A stretch of 64,000 bases of DNA from Aquabacterium sp. NJ1 (GCF_000768065.1 NZ_JRKM01000001.1:2170001-2234000), one strand, 5' to 3'. Shown: positions 1-9,742, counted from the stretch's first letter. Numbers and translations: made by a program. Notes: generated by a model not told the origin, from the letters alone.

Positions 1-1419
1 TCGCGCAAATGGCCGGCAGCAGCACCGAGGATGAACGCGCCACCGTGCGCGAGCAGTTGTCGGGTGCCTGCACCACCGAGATCGCCTCGTTCGACGAGTT
101 CTCCAACCTGCTGGCCGGTGGCGCGGGGGACTACGACCACATCGTGTTCGACACGGCCCCGACCGGCCACACCCTGCGCCTGCTGAGCCTGCCCAAGGCC
201 TGGAGCGGCTTCCTCAAGGGCAATGACCGCGGCGCCTCCTGCCTGGGCCCCCATTCCGGCTTGAAGATGCAGGAGGCCCGATCAAGGCGCCCTGGCCGAA
301 GCGGCCCGCACCAGCGCCGAGCTGCGCACCCTGGGCCTGGGCAACCAGCACCTGGCCGTCAACGGCGTGTTCCAAGCCAGCAACCCGCATGACGATGTGG
401 CCCGTGCCCTTGAATCGCTGGGCGCGCAGGCCATGGCCCACATGCCCGAGGCCCTCCGGGCCTTGCCGCAACATCGCGTGCCGCTGCGCCCCTTCGACAC
501 GGTCGGCCTGCCTGCCCTGCGCGCGCTCTTGTCGGATCAACCCACGCCCGCGGACCTGATACCCGCGCCGCAGGTCGATGCGCCCCTGTCGGCGGAGCGG
601 CTGGACAAACTGGTAGACGAGCTGGCCGCAACCGGCAAGGGCCTGATCATGGTGATGGGCAAAGGCGGCGTCGGCAAGACCACGATCGCAGCAGCCCTGG
701 CCATTGGCCTGGTGCGGCGCGGCCTGGCCGTGCACCTGAGCACGACCGACCCGGCGGCCCACCTGGCCATGACGCTCGATGGGCAACTGCCCGGCCTGAG
801 CGTGGACCGCATCGACCCCAAGGTCGAGACCCAGCGCTACATCGACAAGATCATGGCCGCCAAAGGCAGCCAGCTCGATGAGCAGGAGAAGGCCCTGATG
901 CTGGAGGACCTGCAATCGCCCTGCACCGAAGAGGTCGCCGTCTTCCACGCGTTTTCCAAGACCGTGGCCTCGGCCCGCAGTGCCTTCGTGGTGCTGGACA
1001 CCGCGCCGACCGGCCACTCGCTGCTGCTGATGGACGCCACCGGGGCTTACCACCGCCAGATGGTGCGCGCTTTCGAGAGCCAGGCCACCACGCACATCGT
1101 CACGCCGCTGATGCGCCTGCAAGACCCGGACTACACCCGCATCGTGCTGGTCACGCTGCCCGAGACCACGCCGGCTTCACAAGCCGCGGCCTTGCAGGAT
1201 GACCTGCGGCGTGCGCACATCGAGCCTTATGCCTGGGTGGTCAACAAATCGATCCTGGCCACCGGCACGCAAGACCCCACCCTGCTGGCCAGGCTGGAGG
1301 GCGAGCGCCGCCAGATGGCCCGCATCGCCTCTGGCCTGGCCCAGCGCACCTTCGTGCTGCCCTGGACACCACAGCCGCCCGTAGGCGTGGCGGCGCTCAC
1401 GCACCTGCTGGACACCTGA
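1..1419 (+). pseudogene. arsA: arsA, arsenite-transporting ATPase, 5'-truncated by the window and disrupted by a deletion/frameshift
   Basis: ArsA is the soluble two-domain ATPase that energises arsenite efflux through ArsB. The first reading frame (from the window edge) carries the end of the N-terminal half, with the DTAPTGHT switch motif. After the conserved stretch GLKMQEA (to about 278) this frame turns into low-complexity sequence and stops at 392. The ArsA-like reading resumes in another frame at about 280 (DQGALAEAARTSAEL) and continues through the second P-loop (GKGGVGKTT, about 658-684) and DTAPTGHS to the stop at 1417-1419. Family knowledge suggests some 25 residues are missing between the two parts, so a small out-of-frame deletion near 278-283 is inferred. 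An assembly error could give the same picture. The C-terminal half could only be expressed from an internal start. Confidence 0.85.
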
Positions 1420-1428
1420 AGCGCCCCG

Positions 1429-2334
1429 TCAGTTCAACACATAGCCCACGGGCTGCGGCACGGCCGGCAGCTCGCGGTCGCCCAGCATTTCCAGCAAGGC
1501 CGCTTCGATGTTGATGGCCATGGCGTCCAGCGCCAGGTCATTGGGCATGGTGCCAAAGGGCTCTTCGATCTCGTCGCTCAGGGCTTCGATGGCAAAGAAG
1601 GTATAGGCCACGAAACACACCATGAGCGGGGTCATGATGCCGATGGCATCCAGCAGGCCGAAGGGCAGCATCAGGCAATAGATGTAGACCGTGCGGTGCA
1701 GGATGACCGAATACGTGAAAGGCAGCGGCGTGTAGGCGATGCGTTCGCAACCGCCGTAGGCATCGTTGAGGCCTGCAAGCGAGCGATCCAGCTCGGCGGC
1801 CAGGATGGGCGACAGCTCGCCCGACTCGCGCTGCTGGCGCAACTGGTCCGCCAGCCAAGTCATGATCTGCAGCGGCGGCGAACGGCGGCCTGCCACTTGA
1901 GGCAGCAGCGATGCGGGCAGGAGGCGACGCATGTCCGCCTGGTTGTCCGAATTGCGCAGCTGGTGCCGCACCGCATGCACGAATGCGGCCACGCCCATCA
2001 CGAAGGGCCGCGGGTCACCACCGGCAAACGACAGGCGCTGGCGGGCGGCATTGCGGCTGTCGGTCAGCAGCTTGCCCCACAGCTTGCGGGCCTCCCAGTA
2101 GCGGTCGTAGCTGGCGTTGTTGCGAAAGCCCAGGAAGATCGCCAGGGCCACGCCCACCAGCGAAAACGGCACCGTGGTCAGCGTGATCTTGCGGTGCAAC
2201 AGCTCGCCGTGGAAGATCACCACGATGAGCGACACCAAGGCCGTGACACCCAGTTGCGGCAGGATCTTGTTGAGGACCGAACCACGCCACACGAACAACA
2301 TGCGCAGCCAATTGGGGCGGGGACGAACGATCAC
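1429..2334 (-). CDS. bestrophin family (UPF0187) inner-membrane channel
   Basis: A 301-residue membrane protein of the bacterial bestrophin family, whose members form pentameric ion channels. The N-terminus (MIVRPRPNWLRMLFVWRGSV) and the following LFLGFRNNASYDRYWEARK-like segment are typical of the family. Hydrophobic segments lie at about residues 25-45, 55-75, 205-225 and 230-250. The start codon is GTG at 2332-2334, with a GGAG about 11 nt upstream; the start is chosen because the family N-terminus begins exactly there. It is convergent with arsA with a 9-nt gap. No regulatory signal was seen. Ion selectivity cannot be read from sequence. Confidence 0.85.
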   Translation of the reverse strand: MIVRPRPNWLRMLFVWRGSVLNKILPQLGVTALVSLIVVIFHGELLHRKITLTTVPFSLVGVALAIFLGFRNNASYDRYWEARKLWGKLLTDSRNAARQRLSFAGGDPRPFVMGVAAFVHAVRHQLRNSDNQADMRRLLPASLLPQVAGRRSPPLQIMTWLADQLRQQRESGELSPILAAELDRSLAGLNDAYGGCERIAYTPLPFTYSVILHRTVYIYCLMLPFGLLDAIGIMTPLMVCFVAYTFFAIEALSDEIEEPFGTMPNDLALDAMAINIEAALLEMLGDRELPAVPQPVGYVLN

Positions 2335-2532
2335 TCAGCAGCTCCGGGGCGGGGCAGCGCCCCAAATCGAGTCGTCATTCTGGCATGGCTGGTCACACAA
2401 GGCCCCGCAATGTAAAGAAATGCGATCCTCATGCGGGCGCCAGTCAGTGTCACAAGACCTACTTACGGGCTTCCTAGAGTGATCGGGTACAGGACTCCCC
2501 CTGGAACACTTCACCCCATCAGCAGGTGCCCC

Positions 2533-3825
2533 ATGACACTGAAACACGCTTTTGTCTCGACCTCGTTGGCTGCCGCATGCCTGGTTTCAACCCAGGTGCA
2601 AGCCGCCGAAGGCGCGGTTCCCCATGGCATCCCTCACCTCGACCACGTCTTTGTGGTGGTGATGGAGAACCACGGCTACAGCCAGCTCCTGAACAACCCC
2701 AACGCCCCCTTCATCAATGCCTACGCGAAGTCGGCCAACCTGGCCAGCAACTACTTTGCGGTCGGGCACCCGAGCCTCACCAACTACCTGGAGATCGTGG
2801 GCGGCTCCAACTTCGGCGTGCAAAGCGACAACTTCCCTGACTGGCACAACAGCAACTGCGTCCCCAACCTGATCTCGGGCCAGGCCAATACCGACAACCC
2901 GGCCAGCGGCAAGGTCTGCCCGATCACAGGCATGGGCTCGGACGCCGCCACCCCGGCACTGGACACCACGAACGAAGTGCAAGGCGGCCCGGGTGAAGCC
3001 AATATCGATGGCATCCGGTCGGTCCCGGCTGACCACCGCACGGTGGGCATGACCATCGCGGATCAACTGGTGCGCACCGGCCAGAGCTGGAAGAGCTACC
3101 AGGAGAGCCTGCCGCCCCAAGGTGCCGATACCGTGAACATCAGCGACGGCTACTTCACCAACAACACGGACTTCAGCAAGATCAAGCCCACCTTGAGCCC
3201 TGCCTTGTCTCAAAGTGATGTGGTGGCGCTGTATGCCGCCAAGCACAACCCCTTTGCCTACTTCCAGAGCGTGCAGGAAGGCCGTGAGCCGCACAACAGC
3301 CTGCGCAACACGGTGGGCTTCGATGGGGCAAAGGGCCTGTACGCAGACCTGGCTTCGGGCCATGTCCCTTCGCTGTCGTTCATCGCGCCCAACCAGTGCA
3401 ATGACCAGCATGGCCGCGGCAACGCCGGCGCCTTCTGCAACTACGACCCCAGTGACAATGGCTCGCAGGCAGGCCTGAACCCCGCCCTGATCCAACGTGG
3501 TGATCAGACCGTCCAGCAAATCGTCTCGGCCATCAAGCACTCGCCCACATGGCGGTCGGGCCGCAATGCCATCGTGGTGGTCTGGGACGAAAACGACTAC
3601 AGCACCGCCCCCAACACCAACCAGGTCATGCTGATCGTCGACACCAACTACGGTGCGCACAAGGTGAACAGCAGCAAGAGCTACACCCACTTCTCCCTGC
3701 TGCGCACGCTGGAAGCGGGTTTCAACCTGCCTTGCCTGAACCACGCATGCGACAAGGCCTCGGAGACCATGTCCGACCTGTTCGCGGAAGGGCGGTATCC
3801 GTTCACGATGGACGACGAGCAGTGA
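2533..3825 (+). CDS. secreted phosphoesterase family protein (acid phosphatase/phospholipase C-like)
   Basis: A 430-residue exported protein of the phosphoesterase superfamily (PF04185 type), which includes AcpA acid phosphatases and bacterial phospholipase C. A Sec signal peptide (MTLKHAFVSTSLAAACLVSTQVQAA) is followed by the metal/phosphate-binding start DHVFVVVMENHGYSQ. The late motif VVWDENDYS matches the second metal-binding Asp-Glu-Asn cluster. The ATG at 2533 is preferred over an upstream in-frame start at 2431 because it begins exactly at the signal peptide. The substrate (phosphomonoester or phospholipid) cannot be decided. It lies 65 nt upstream of the DUF2252 gene on the same strand, so co-transcription is possible. 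Confidence 0.85.
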   Translation: MTLKHAFVSTSLAAACLVSTQVQAAEGAVPHGIPHLDHVFVVVMENHGYSQLLNNPNAPFINAYAKSANLASNYFAVGHPSLTNYLEIVGGSNFGVQSDNFPDWHNSNCVPNLISGQANTDNPASGKVCPITGMGSDAATPALDTTNEVQGGPGEANIDGIRSVPADHRTVGMTIADQLVRTGQSWKSYQESLPPQGADTVNISDGYFTNNTDFSKIKPTLSPALSQSDVVALYAAKHNPFAYFQSVQEGREPHNSLRNTVGFDGAKGLYADLASGHVPSLSFIAPNQCNDQHGRGNAGAFCNYDPSDNGSQAGLNPALIQRGDQTVQQIVSAIKHSPTWRSGRNAIVVVWDENDYSTAPNTNQVMLIVDTNYGAHKVNSSKSYTHFSLLRTLEAGFNLPCLNHACDKASETMSDLFAEGRYPFTMDDEQ

Positions 3826-3890
3826 CTTGACTGATGGATGGCGCTTGCCGGCCCCTGCGCATTTCGCTACAACAGCGCATGGAGAGCCAT

Positions 3891-5099
3891 ATGGACATCG
3901 TGAGCGCCATCCGTCAGTTCAACCAGGGGCGAGAGCCCGAGCGCTTGCAGTTGAAGTACCGCAAGATGCGCAGCGACCCCTTCAGTTTTCTGAGGGGCTC
4001 GTGTCACCTCTTTTATGAACAGCTCCCCAGGTCCGGGGTCTTCAAGAACGCGCCACCGGTCTGGTCGTGTGGCGACCTGCACCTGGAGAACTTCGGCAGC
4101 TACAAGGGTGACAACCGGCTCGCCTATTTCGACGTCAACGATTTCGACGAGGGCATCCTGGCCCCCGCCAGCTGGGATGTCGTGCGCATGTTGACCAGCC
4201 TGCGCGTTGGCGCGCACAGCATCGGCCTGAAACAACAGGATGCGCAAGCGCTGTGTGACGCCTTCCTCGCTGGTTATGGCGGCGCGCTTGCACAAGGCAA
4301 GGCTTATTGGGTCGAGCACCGGACGGCGCACGGCCTGATCCGGCATCTGCTGGACAGCCTGCAGGACCGGCAGCGCAAGGACTGGCTGGACGCCCGCACC
4401 GAGTTCAAAGGCGGCAACAAAAGCCGAGTGCGCCGCCTGAAGGTGGATGGCCAGAAGGCTTTGCCCGTGTCGGACGCGCAGCGCAACAGCGTGATGAATT
4501 TCATGGCCGGCTTTGCGAAGCAACAAGACAAGCCCGGCTTCTTCAAGGTGCTGGATGTGGCCCGGCGTGTGGCCGGCACAGGCAGCCTGGGCGTGAACCG
4601 CTACGTGGTGCTGGTGCAGGGCAAGGGCGCACCAGATGGCCATTACCTGCTGGATCTCAAGGCTGCACAAGCCTCTTCACTGGCAGGCCGGGTGAAGCTC
4701 AAACAGCCTAGATGGGCCTCCGAGGCGCACCGCATTGTGGAAGTGCAGCGGCGTGTTCAAGCGGTGTCGATGGCCTTCCTGCAAGCCGTCGAGATGGACG
4801 GCAGGCCTTATGTGCTCAGGGGCTTGCAGCCCGTGGAAGACCGCGTGAGCCTGAACGGCGCCCGGCAGCCTCGCGCGGAGATTGCGCATGTCATCCATGG
4901 CATGGGCAAGCTGGTGGCCTGGGGGCAGTTGCGCAGCGGCGGGCGGCAGGGCTCGGCCACCGCGGACGAACTGATCGACTTCGCCCAGGGCAAGAAGTGG
5001 CAGCCAAAGTTGCTGGAGGCAGCCGACACCTGTGCGCGCCAGACCCTGGCGGACGCCGCCACCTTTGCCCAGGCGTTTGACGATGGCGCGTTTCGCTGA
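3891..5099 (+). CDS. DUF2252 family protein, kinase-like fold
   Basis: A 402-residue protein of the DUF2252/COG4320 family, whose function is not established. The motif WSCGDLHLENFGSYKG and the following YFDVNDFDEG resemble the catalytic H-x-D-x-H-x-x-N and metal-binding Asp motifs of aminoglycoside-phosphotransferase-like kinases, which suggests ATP-dependent phosphorylation of an unknown substrate (inference). The ATG at 3891 is chosen because GGAGAG sits 4 nt before it; in-frame ATGs at 3834 and 3879 are also possible. No signal peptide or membrane segment is seen, so it is probably cytoplasmic. The upstream neighbour is a secreted phosphoesterase; a functional link is only suggested by order. 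Confidence 0.8.
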   Translation: MDIVSAIRQFNQGREPERLQLKYRKMRSDPFSFLRGSCHLFYEQLPRSGVFKNAPPVWSCGDLHLENFGSYKGDNRLAYFDVNDFDEGILAPASWDVVRMLTSLRVGAHSIGLKQQDAQALCDAFLAGYGGALAQGKAYWVEHRTAHGLIRHLLDSLQDRQRKDWLDARTEFKGGNKSRVRRLKVDGQKALPVSDAQRNSVMNFMAGFAKQQDKPGFFKVLDVARRVAGTGSLGVNRYVVLVQGKGAPDGHYLLDLKAAQASSLAGRVKLKQPRWASEAHRIVEVQRRVQAVSMAFLQAVEMDGRPYVLRGLQPVEDRVSLNGARQPRAEIAHVIHGMGKLVAWGQLRSGGRQGSATADELIDFAQGKKWQPKLLEAADTCARQTLADAATFAQAFDDGAFR

Positions 5100-5111
5100 G
5101 GCCCGCCTGCG

Positions 5112-6170
5112 TCAGGTCTGATCAAAGTGCAACCGGGGCGCGGCACCGGCAGAAGGCGCCGCCAACTGCCCGATCACGGCCGCCTCGGCAAACCCTGCAC
5201 CGCGAAACTCGGCCAGCACCGCGTCCACCGCGTCGAGCTGGCAGCTCACCAGCAGGCCACCGCTGGTCTGCGGGTCAGAGGCCAGGGCCTGCATCCACGC
5301 GGGCGCTTCGGCGGGCCAAGCCACCTCGGCCCCATAGGCCGCCCAGTTGCGCGCCGAGGCCCCAGTGACGATGCCTTCGCGGGCAAACGTCACCGCCTCC
5401 TCGATCAAGGGCAACTGATCCAGCGCGACCTGGGCATCCAGGCGCGAGCCACGGCAGATTTCCAGCAGGTGCCCCGCCAGGCCGAAGCCCGTGACATCGG
5501 TCATCGCGTGCACGCCGCTCAAGGCGCCCAGCGCGATGCCCACGCGGTTGAGCTGGGTCGTGTGACGCAACATCTGCGCATAACCCTGCTCGGTCAGCAG
5601 GCCCTTCTTGAGCGCAGCCGACAGGATGCCCACGCCCAGCGGCTTGCCCAGCACCAGCACATCACCGGCCTGGCCATCGGCATTGCGGTGCACGCGGTCG
5701 GGGTGCACCAGGCCCAGCGCCACCAGGCCATAGATCGGCTCCAGCAGGTCGATGGAGTGGCCGCCCGCGATCGGGATGCCCGCATCGCGACAGACCTCGG
5801 CACCACCGGCGAGGATCTGGCCGATCACCTCGGGCGGCAGCTTCGCAATGGGCATGCCCACCAGGGCCAGCGCCATGATGGGCGTGCCACCCATGGCGTA
5901 AATGTCGGACAACGCATTGGTAGCCGCGATGCGGCCGAAGTCACGCGGGTCATCGACGATGGGCGTGAAGAAATCGGTCGTGGCCACCAGGGCCTGCGTG
6001 TCATTGAGGCGGTACACCGCCGCGTCGTCGCTGGTCTCCAGGCCCACCATCAGCTCTGGGGGCACGAGGCCTTGTGGCGCACGTGACAGAATCTCGGCCA
6101 GCAAGCCCGGCGCGATCTTGCAACCGCAGCCGCCGCCGTGCGAAAACTGAGTAAGGGCAATGGAAGTCAT
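5112..6170 (-). CDS. selD: selenide, water dikinase SelD
   Basis: SelD converts selenide and ATP to selenophosphate, AMP and phosphate, supplying activated selenium for 2-selenouridine tRNA and selenocysteine. The 352-residue protein follows the family closely: catalytic N-terminal SHGGGCGCK (Cys15, Lys18, with Cys rather than selenocysteine), the ATP-binding DDAAVY and TTDFFTPIVDDPRDFGRIAA region, GGHSID, AMTDVTGFGL and the C-terminal DPQTSGGLL. The ATG at 6168-6170 gives the normal family N-terminus (MTSIALTQFSHGGG). The same frame stays open upstream to 7499, but that part is antisense to mnmH. It is divergent from mnmH with 45 nt between starts. Confidence 0.96.
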   Translation of the reverse strand: MTSIALTQFSHGGGCGCKIAPGLLAEILSRAPQGLVPPELMVGLETSDDAAVYRLNDTQALVATTDFFTPIVDDPRDFGRIAATNALSDIYAMGGTPIMALALVGMPIAKLPPEVIGQILAGGAEVCRDAGIPIAGGHSIDLLEPIYGLVALGLVHPDRVHRNADGQAGDVLVLGKPLGVGILSAALKKGLLTEQGYAQMLRHTTQLNRVGIALGALSGVHAMTDVTGFGLAGHLLEICRGSRLDAQVALDQLPLIEEAVTFAREGIVTGASARNWAAYGAEVAWPAEAPAWMQALASDPQTSGGLLVSCQLDAVDAVLAEFRGAGFAEAAVIGQLAAPSAGAAPRLHFDQT

Positions 6171-6215
6171 GGTGCAACAGAAGTTCAAGGCGATTGTGCC
6201 AGTCGGGGCGGCCCG

Positions 6216-7265
6216 ATGAGCACTCGCGGCCCGATCCAGGTGGCCGATCGCCATCTGTTTGACTGCATCATCGATGCCCGCTCGCCTGCCGAGTTTGCGC
6301 TCGACCACATCCCCGGGGCCATCAACTGCCCTGTGCTGGATGACGATGAGCGCCGCATCGTGGGCACCATCTACAAGCAGCAAGGCGCGTTCGAGGCACG
6401 CCGCGTGGGTGGCGCCATGGTGGCGGCCAACCTGGCCAAACACCTGCAAGGCCGCTTCGCCCACATGCCACACGACTGGAAGCCACTGGTCTATTGCTGG
6501 CGCGGTGGGCTGCGCAGCGGCTCCATGGTGGCCTGGTGGCGCCTGGTGGGCTGGGATGCGCAACAGCTGGCCGGCGGCTACAAACGCTGGCGCCAGCATG
6601 TGATCGCCGTGCTCGACGCCCTGTGCCCGCAACTGCCCTTGCGCGTGGTGTGCGGCGCCACCGGCAGCGCCAAGACCCGGGTGCTGCACGCCCTGGCCGA
6701 ACAAGGCGCCCAGGTGCTGGACCTGGAAGGCCTGGCCTGCCACAAAGGCTCCTTGCTGGGTGCCGTGCCCGGTGTGGACCAGCCTTCGCAAAAGGCCTTC
6801 GAGACGCAACTGGCCACCGTGCTCGAAAGCTTTGACCTGAGCCAGCCCGTGTTCGTGGAGGCCGAGAGCCGCAAGATCGGCCGCATCTCGCTGCCCACGA
6901 GCCTGATCGAGCGCATGCGCGCCAGCCCCTGCCTGGAGATCGCCGCGCCTGCCGAAGCCCGCCAGGCCTTCCTGCTGCGCGACTACGCCTACCTGGGCGA
7001 CGATGGCGACACCCTGGCCCAGCGCCTGGATGCGCTGCGCCCCCTGCATGGCAAGGACACCATCGCCCGCTGGCAGGACTGGGCGCGGCACGCCCAGCTG
7101 GCCCCCTTGTTCGCCGAGCTGGCCGAGTTGCACTACGACCCGCTGTATGCCCGCTCGCAGGCCGCCCACTTCCACCAATGGGCGCAACGCCAGGCCGTGC
7201 ACACCGATGCGCTGGACGAGCCCGCGATCGCACAACTGGCCCGGCGTCTGCGGGCGCTGGTCTGA
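6216..7265 (+). CDS. mnmH: tRNA 2-selenouridine synthase
   Basis: MnmH (SelU/YbbB) replaces the sulfur of wobble 5-substituted 2-thiouridine in tRNA with selenium, using selenophosphate from SelD. The 349-residue protein has an N-terminal rhodanese domain (FDCIIDARSPAEF, then YCWRGGLRSGS with the catalytic Cys94) and a C-terminal P-loop domain with Walker A GATGSAKT at residues 147-154. The length matches the family. The ATG at 6216 is chosen from the rhodanese start; an in-frame start at 6138 lies inside selD. It is divergent from selD and ends 1 nt before the ATP-binding gene of the following ABC transporter, so selU and the transporter form one operon. Confidence 0.95.
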   Translation: MSTRGPIQVADRHLFDCIIDARSPAEFALDHIPGAINCPVLDDDERRIVGTIYKQQGAFEARRVGGAMVAANLAKHLQGRFAHMPHDWKPLVYCWRGGLRSGSMVAWWRLVGWDAQQLAGGYKRWRQHVIAVLDALCPQLPLRVVCGATGSAKTRVLHALAEQGAQVLDLEGLACHKGSLLGAVPGVDQPSQKAFETQLATVLESFDLSQPVFVEAESRKIGRISLPTSLIERMRASPCLEIAAPAEARQAFLLRDYAYLGDDGDTLAQRLDALRPLHGKDTIARWQDWARHAQLAPLFAELAELHYDPLYARSQAAHFHQWAQRQAVHTDALDEPAIAQLARRLRALV

Positions 7266-7266
7266 C

Positions 7267-8043
7267 ATGACGCACGCATCCGTTCCCACCGTGCCCACGG
7301 TCCAGTTGTCGCACGTCAGCCGCCACTGGGGTGGCCAGCCTGTGCTCGACGACATCAACCTGCGTTTGGGTCCGGGCGAGCGCATCGCCCTGATCGGCCC
7401 CAGCGGCGCGGGCAAATCCACCTTGATCAGGCTGATCGCCGGTGCCCTGCGCGCCACATCGGGCCAGATCGACATCGATGGCCGCCCCCTGGCAGGCATG
7501 AGCTGGCGCGCCCTGCAACGCTACCGGTCCGGCTGCCGCATCGTGGAGCAACAGAACCTGCTGGTGCCGCAAGCCAGCGTGCACCGCAACGTGGTGTCCG
7601 GCCTGCTGCCCACCTGGCCCTGGTACAAGACCCTGCAAGCCGCCTTGATGCCCGTCGAGGTGGCGCGCGTGGCCACGCTGCTGCAATCGCTGGGCATGGC
7701 CGATCACCAGTGGGACAAGGCCGGCGAGCTCAGCGGCGGGCAGATGCAGCGTGTCGCCATTGCGCGGGCGCTGATCGCCAACCCCGGCTTGCTGCTGGCC
7801 GACGAACCCACCGCCTCGCTGGACCCGCACACCGCCAAGGCCGTGACCCGGCTCATCGTCGAGCAGGCCCGCCACCGCGCCATGTCGCTGGTGTTCTGCA
7901 CACACTGGTTCGACATCGTGCGGCAGGACTGCACCCGCGTGATCGGCCTGCGTGCCGGCCACGTGCTGTTTGATTGCGCCCCCGCAGACGTCACCGAGGA
8001 CCGGCTGGCGCAGCTGTATGCCGGCAGCCATGAGCGACTCTGA
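7267..8043 (+). CDS. PhnC-like ABC transporter ATPase, probable selenium-oxyanion importer
   Basis: The 258-residue ATP-hydrolysing subunit of an oxyanion importer. Visible motifs are Walker A GPSGAGKST (residues 44-52), signature LSGGQMQRVAIARAL, Walker B LLLADEPTASLD and a switch His in CTHWFD. It resembles PhnC of phosphonate importers. The ATG at 7267 follows the mnmH stop by 1 nt, and the gene overlaps the permease gene by 14 nt, so translation is probably coupled along mnmH-ATPase-permease. The placement between mnmH/selD and a PhnD-like binding protein is the reason for proposing selenate/selenite rather than phosphonate. That is inference from context plus the known family of PhnD-like proteins linked to selenium genes. 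Confidence 0.88.
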   Translation: MTHASVPTVPTVQLSHVSRHWGGQPVLDDINLRLGPGERIALIGPSGAGKSTLIRLIAGALRATSGQIDIDGRPLAGMSWRALQRYRSGCRIVEQQNLLVPQASVHRNVVSGLLPTWPWYKTLQAALMPVEVARVATLLQSLGMADHQWDKAGELSGGQMQRVAIARALIANPGLLLADEPTASLDPHTAKAVTRLIVEQARHRAMSLVFCTHWFDIVRQDCTRVIGLRAGHVLFDCAPADVTEDRLAQLYAGSHERL

Positions 8044-9742
8044 GCAAGCCCCCTCGCCCGCATCTACGCGGGCCGGCCAGGCCTGGCGCGCCGAGCGCCA
8101 CGCCCACTGGCGCCGGTACGCGCTGTGGCTGCTCATCGGCCTGTCGGGCTGGCTGTGCCTGGCCCTCACGGGCGCCCAACCCACCAAGCTGTTCGACCAG
8201 GACGGCCTGCGCAATGCGGGCGAGATCCTCACCGGCATGGCCCACCCGGATGTCTCGCGCGACTTCCTGGCCCGCGTGTTCGAGCTGTCGGTCGAGAGCC
8301 TGCTGATCGGCATCCTCGGCACGGTGATGGCCGTGGTGCTGGGCATCAGCCTGGCCTTCTTCGCCATCCGCGTGCCGGAGCTGCCCGACCCGCCGCGCCG
8401 CGCGCCAGCCTGGGTGCGCCATAGCCTCGCGCTCACACGCTGGCTGGCGCGCCTGCTGTTGAGCGTGCTGCGCGCCATCCCCGAGATCGTGTGGGCCTAC
8501 CTCTTCGTGCGCCTCATCGGCCTGGGCCCGGGCGCGGCCGTGCTGGCCATCGGGCTCACCGTGGGCGGCAACATCGGCAAGCTGTATGCCGAACTGGCCG
8601 AGGCCGTCGAGCCGCGCTCGCTGCAGGCCTTGCGCGCCGCGGGCGCTTCGCGCTGGGCCATCTTCCTGCACGCCGTGCTGCCCCAGGTCAGCCGGCAGTG
8701 GACGGGCTACGCGCTCTTCTGCCTGGAGTGCAACATCCGCATCGGCACCATCCTGGGCGTGGTGGGCGCGGGCGGCCTGGGCAGTGAAATCGCGCTGAGC
8801 CTGCGCTACTTCCAGTACGACAAGCTGGCCACCACCCTGCTGGCCGTGCTGGCCTTCGTGGTGGCGCTGGAGCTGGTCAGCGCGCAGCTGCGCCGGCGTG
8901 ATGTGCGCTGGTCGCTGAGCCTGGCCGTCATCGGCGCGGCCTGGGCCCTGCACCAGCTGGACATCCCCTGGGCCGACCTGCTGAACAGCCAGGCCCCACC
9001 GCTGCTCAGCTTCGACCACCTGGTGCTGGACGCTGCCTTCATGCAGACCGTGGCCACCCAGATCGGCGAGACCCTGATGATGGCCTGGGTCGCCACCCTG
9101 GTCTCGGCCGGCCTGGCTTTCATACTGGCCCCCATGGCCGCTTCGCACCTGATGACGGGCAGCTACCTGATTGATCCGCCGCGCACCGCCGCCCTGTCTC
9201 GCACCTGGCGCCAGGTGCTGAAGTGGGCCAGCCGTGCCGTGCTGCAAGGCACCCGCGTGATCCCCGAGCTGACGCTGGCGCTCGTGTTCGTGGTGTGGGT
9301 GGGTGGCGGCCCGCTGGCCGGCATCATGGCCATCGCGGTGCACAACATCGGCGTCATGGGGCGCCTGTTTGCCGACGTGTTCGAAGAGGTCGAAGCCGGC
9401 CCGCCTGCCGTGATGCAGGCCCAGGGCGCCGGCACCCTGGCCACCTTCCTCTTTGGCGTGCTGCCGCAGGTGCAGGCGCGCCTGGCCGCTTTCACGCTCT
9501 ACCGCTTCGAGGTGAACGTGCGCGCCACCGCCATGGTCGGCTTCGTGGGCGCAGGCGGCATCGGTGACGCGCTCAACACCGCCATCAGCCTGTTCCACAT
9601 GCAGGACCTCAGCCTGCTGCTGCTGACCATGCTGGCACTCGTGGCCATCGTGGATGCGCTGGGCGACAAGGTCCGTGCCCGTATCCTGTCTGCACCACGA
9701 TCCGCCCCCTTTTCCAAGCCGCTGCTGGTGCTTGACGTTTGA
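8030..9742 (+). CDS. fused double-domain PhnE-like ABC permease, probable selenium-oxyanion importer
   Basis: A 570-residue inner-membrane permease in which two PhnE-type halves are joined. Each half holds an EAA-type cytoplasmic loop: RSLQALRAAGASRWAIFLHA with the downstream GAGGLGSEI, and PAVMQAQGAGTLATFLFGV with VGAGGIGDAL. A typical single PhnE is about half this length, so one polypeptide provides both permease subunits. The ATG at 8030 lies inside the ATPase gene (14-nt overlap); an earlier in-frame start at 7952 would lie deeper within that gene and is not favoured. It is followed after 61 nt by the binding-protein gene. Substrate is assigned from selenium-gene context only. Confidence 0.88.
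   Translation: MSDSEQAPSPASTRAGQAWRAERHAHWRRYALWLLIGLSGWLCLALTGAQPTKLFDQDGLRNAGEILTGMAHPDVSRDFLARVFELSVESLLIGILGTVMAVVLGISLAFFAIRVPELPDPPRRAPAWVRHSLALTRWLARLLLSVLRAIPEIVWAYLFVRLIGLGPGAAVLAIGLTVGGNIGKLYAELAEAVEPRSLQALRAAGASRWAIFLHAVLPQVSRQWTGYALFCLECNIRIGTILGVVGAGGLGSEIALSLRYFQYDKLATTLLAVLAFVVALELVSAQLRRRDVRWSLSLAVIGAAWALHQLDIPWADLLNSQAPPLLSFDHLVLDAAFMQTVATQIGETLMMAWVATLVSAGLAFILAPMAASHLMTGSYLIDPPRTAALSRTWRQVLKWASRAVLQGTRVIPELTLALVFVVWVGGGPLAGIMAIAVHNIGVMGRLFADVFEEVEAGPPAVMQAQGAGTLATFLFGVLPQVQARLAAFTLYRFEVNVRATAMVGFVGAGGIGDALNTAISLFHMQDLSLLLLTMLALVAIVDALGDKVRARILSAPRSAPFSKPLLVLDV

Noticed and set aside
6112..6140. Possible selenocysteine codon in SelD
   Set aside because: The catalytic position is encoded as Cys (GGCGCK) and no in-frame stop is read through.
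6171..7499. Open extension of the selD frame upstream of its family start
   Set aside because: The added residues are antisense to mnmH and the transporter gene, have shadow-type composition, and SelD is complete from 6170.
6322..8478. Long minus-strand open frame (718 codons)
   Set aside because: Antisense to mnmH, the ATPase and the permease; biased Arg/Pro/Ala content and no family match.
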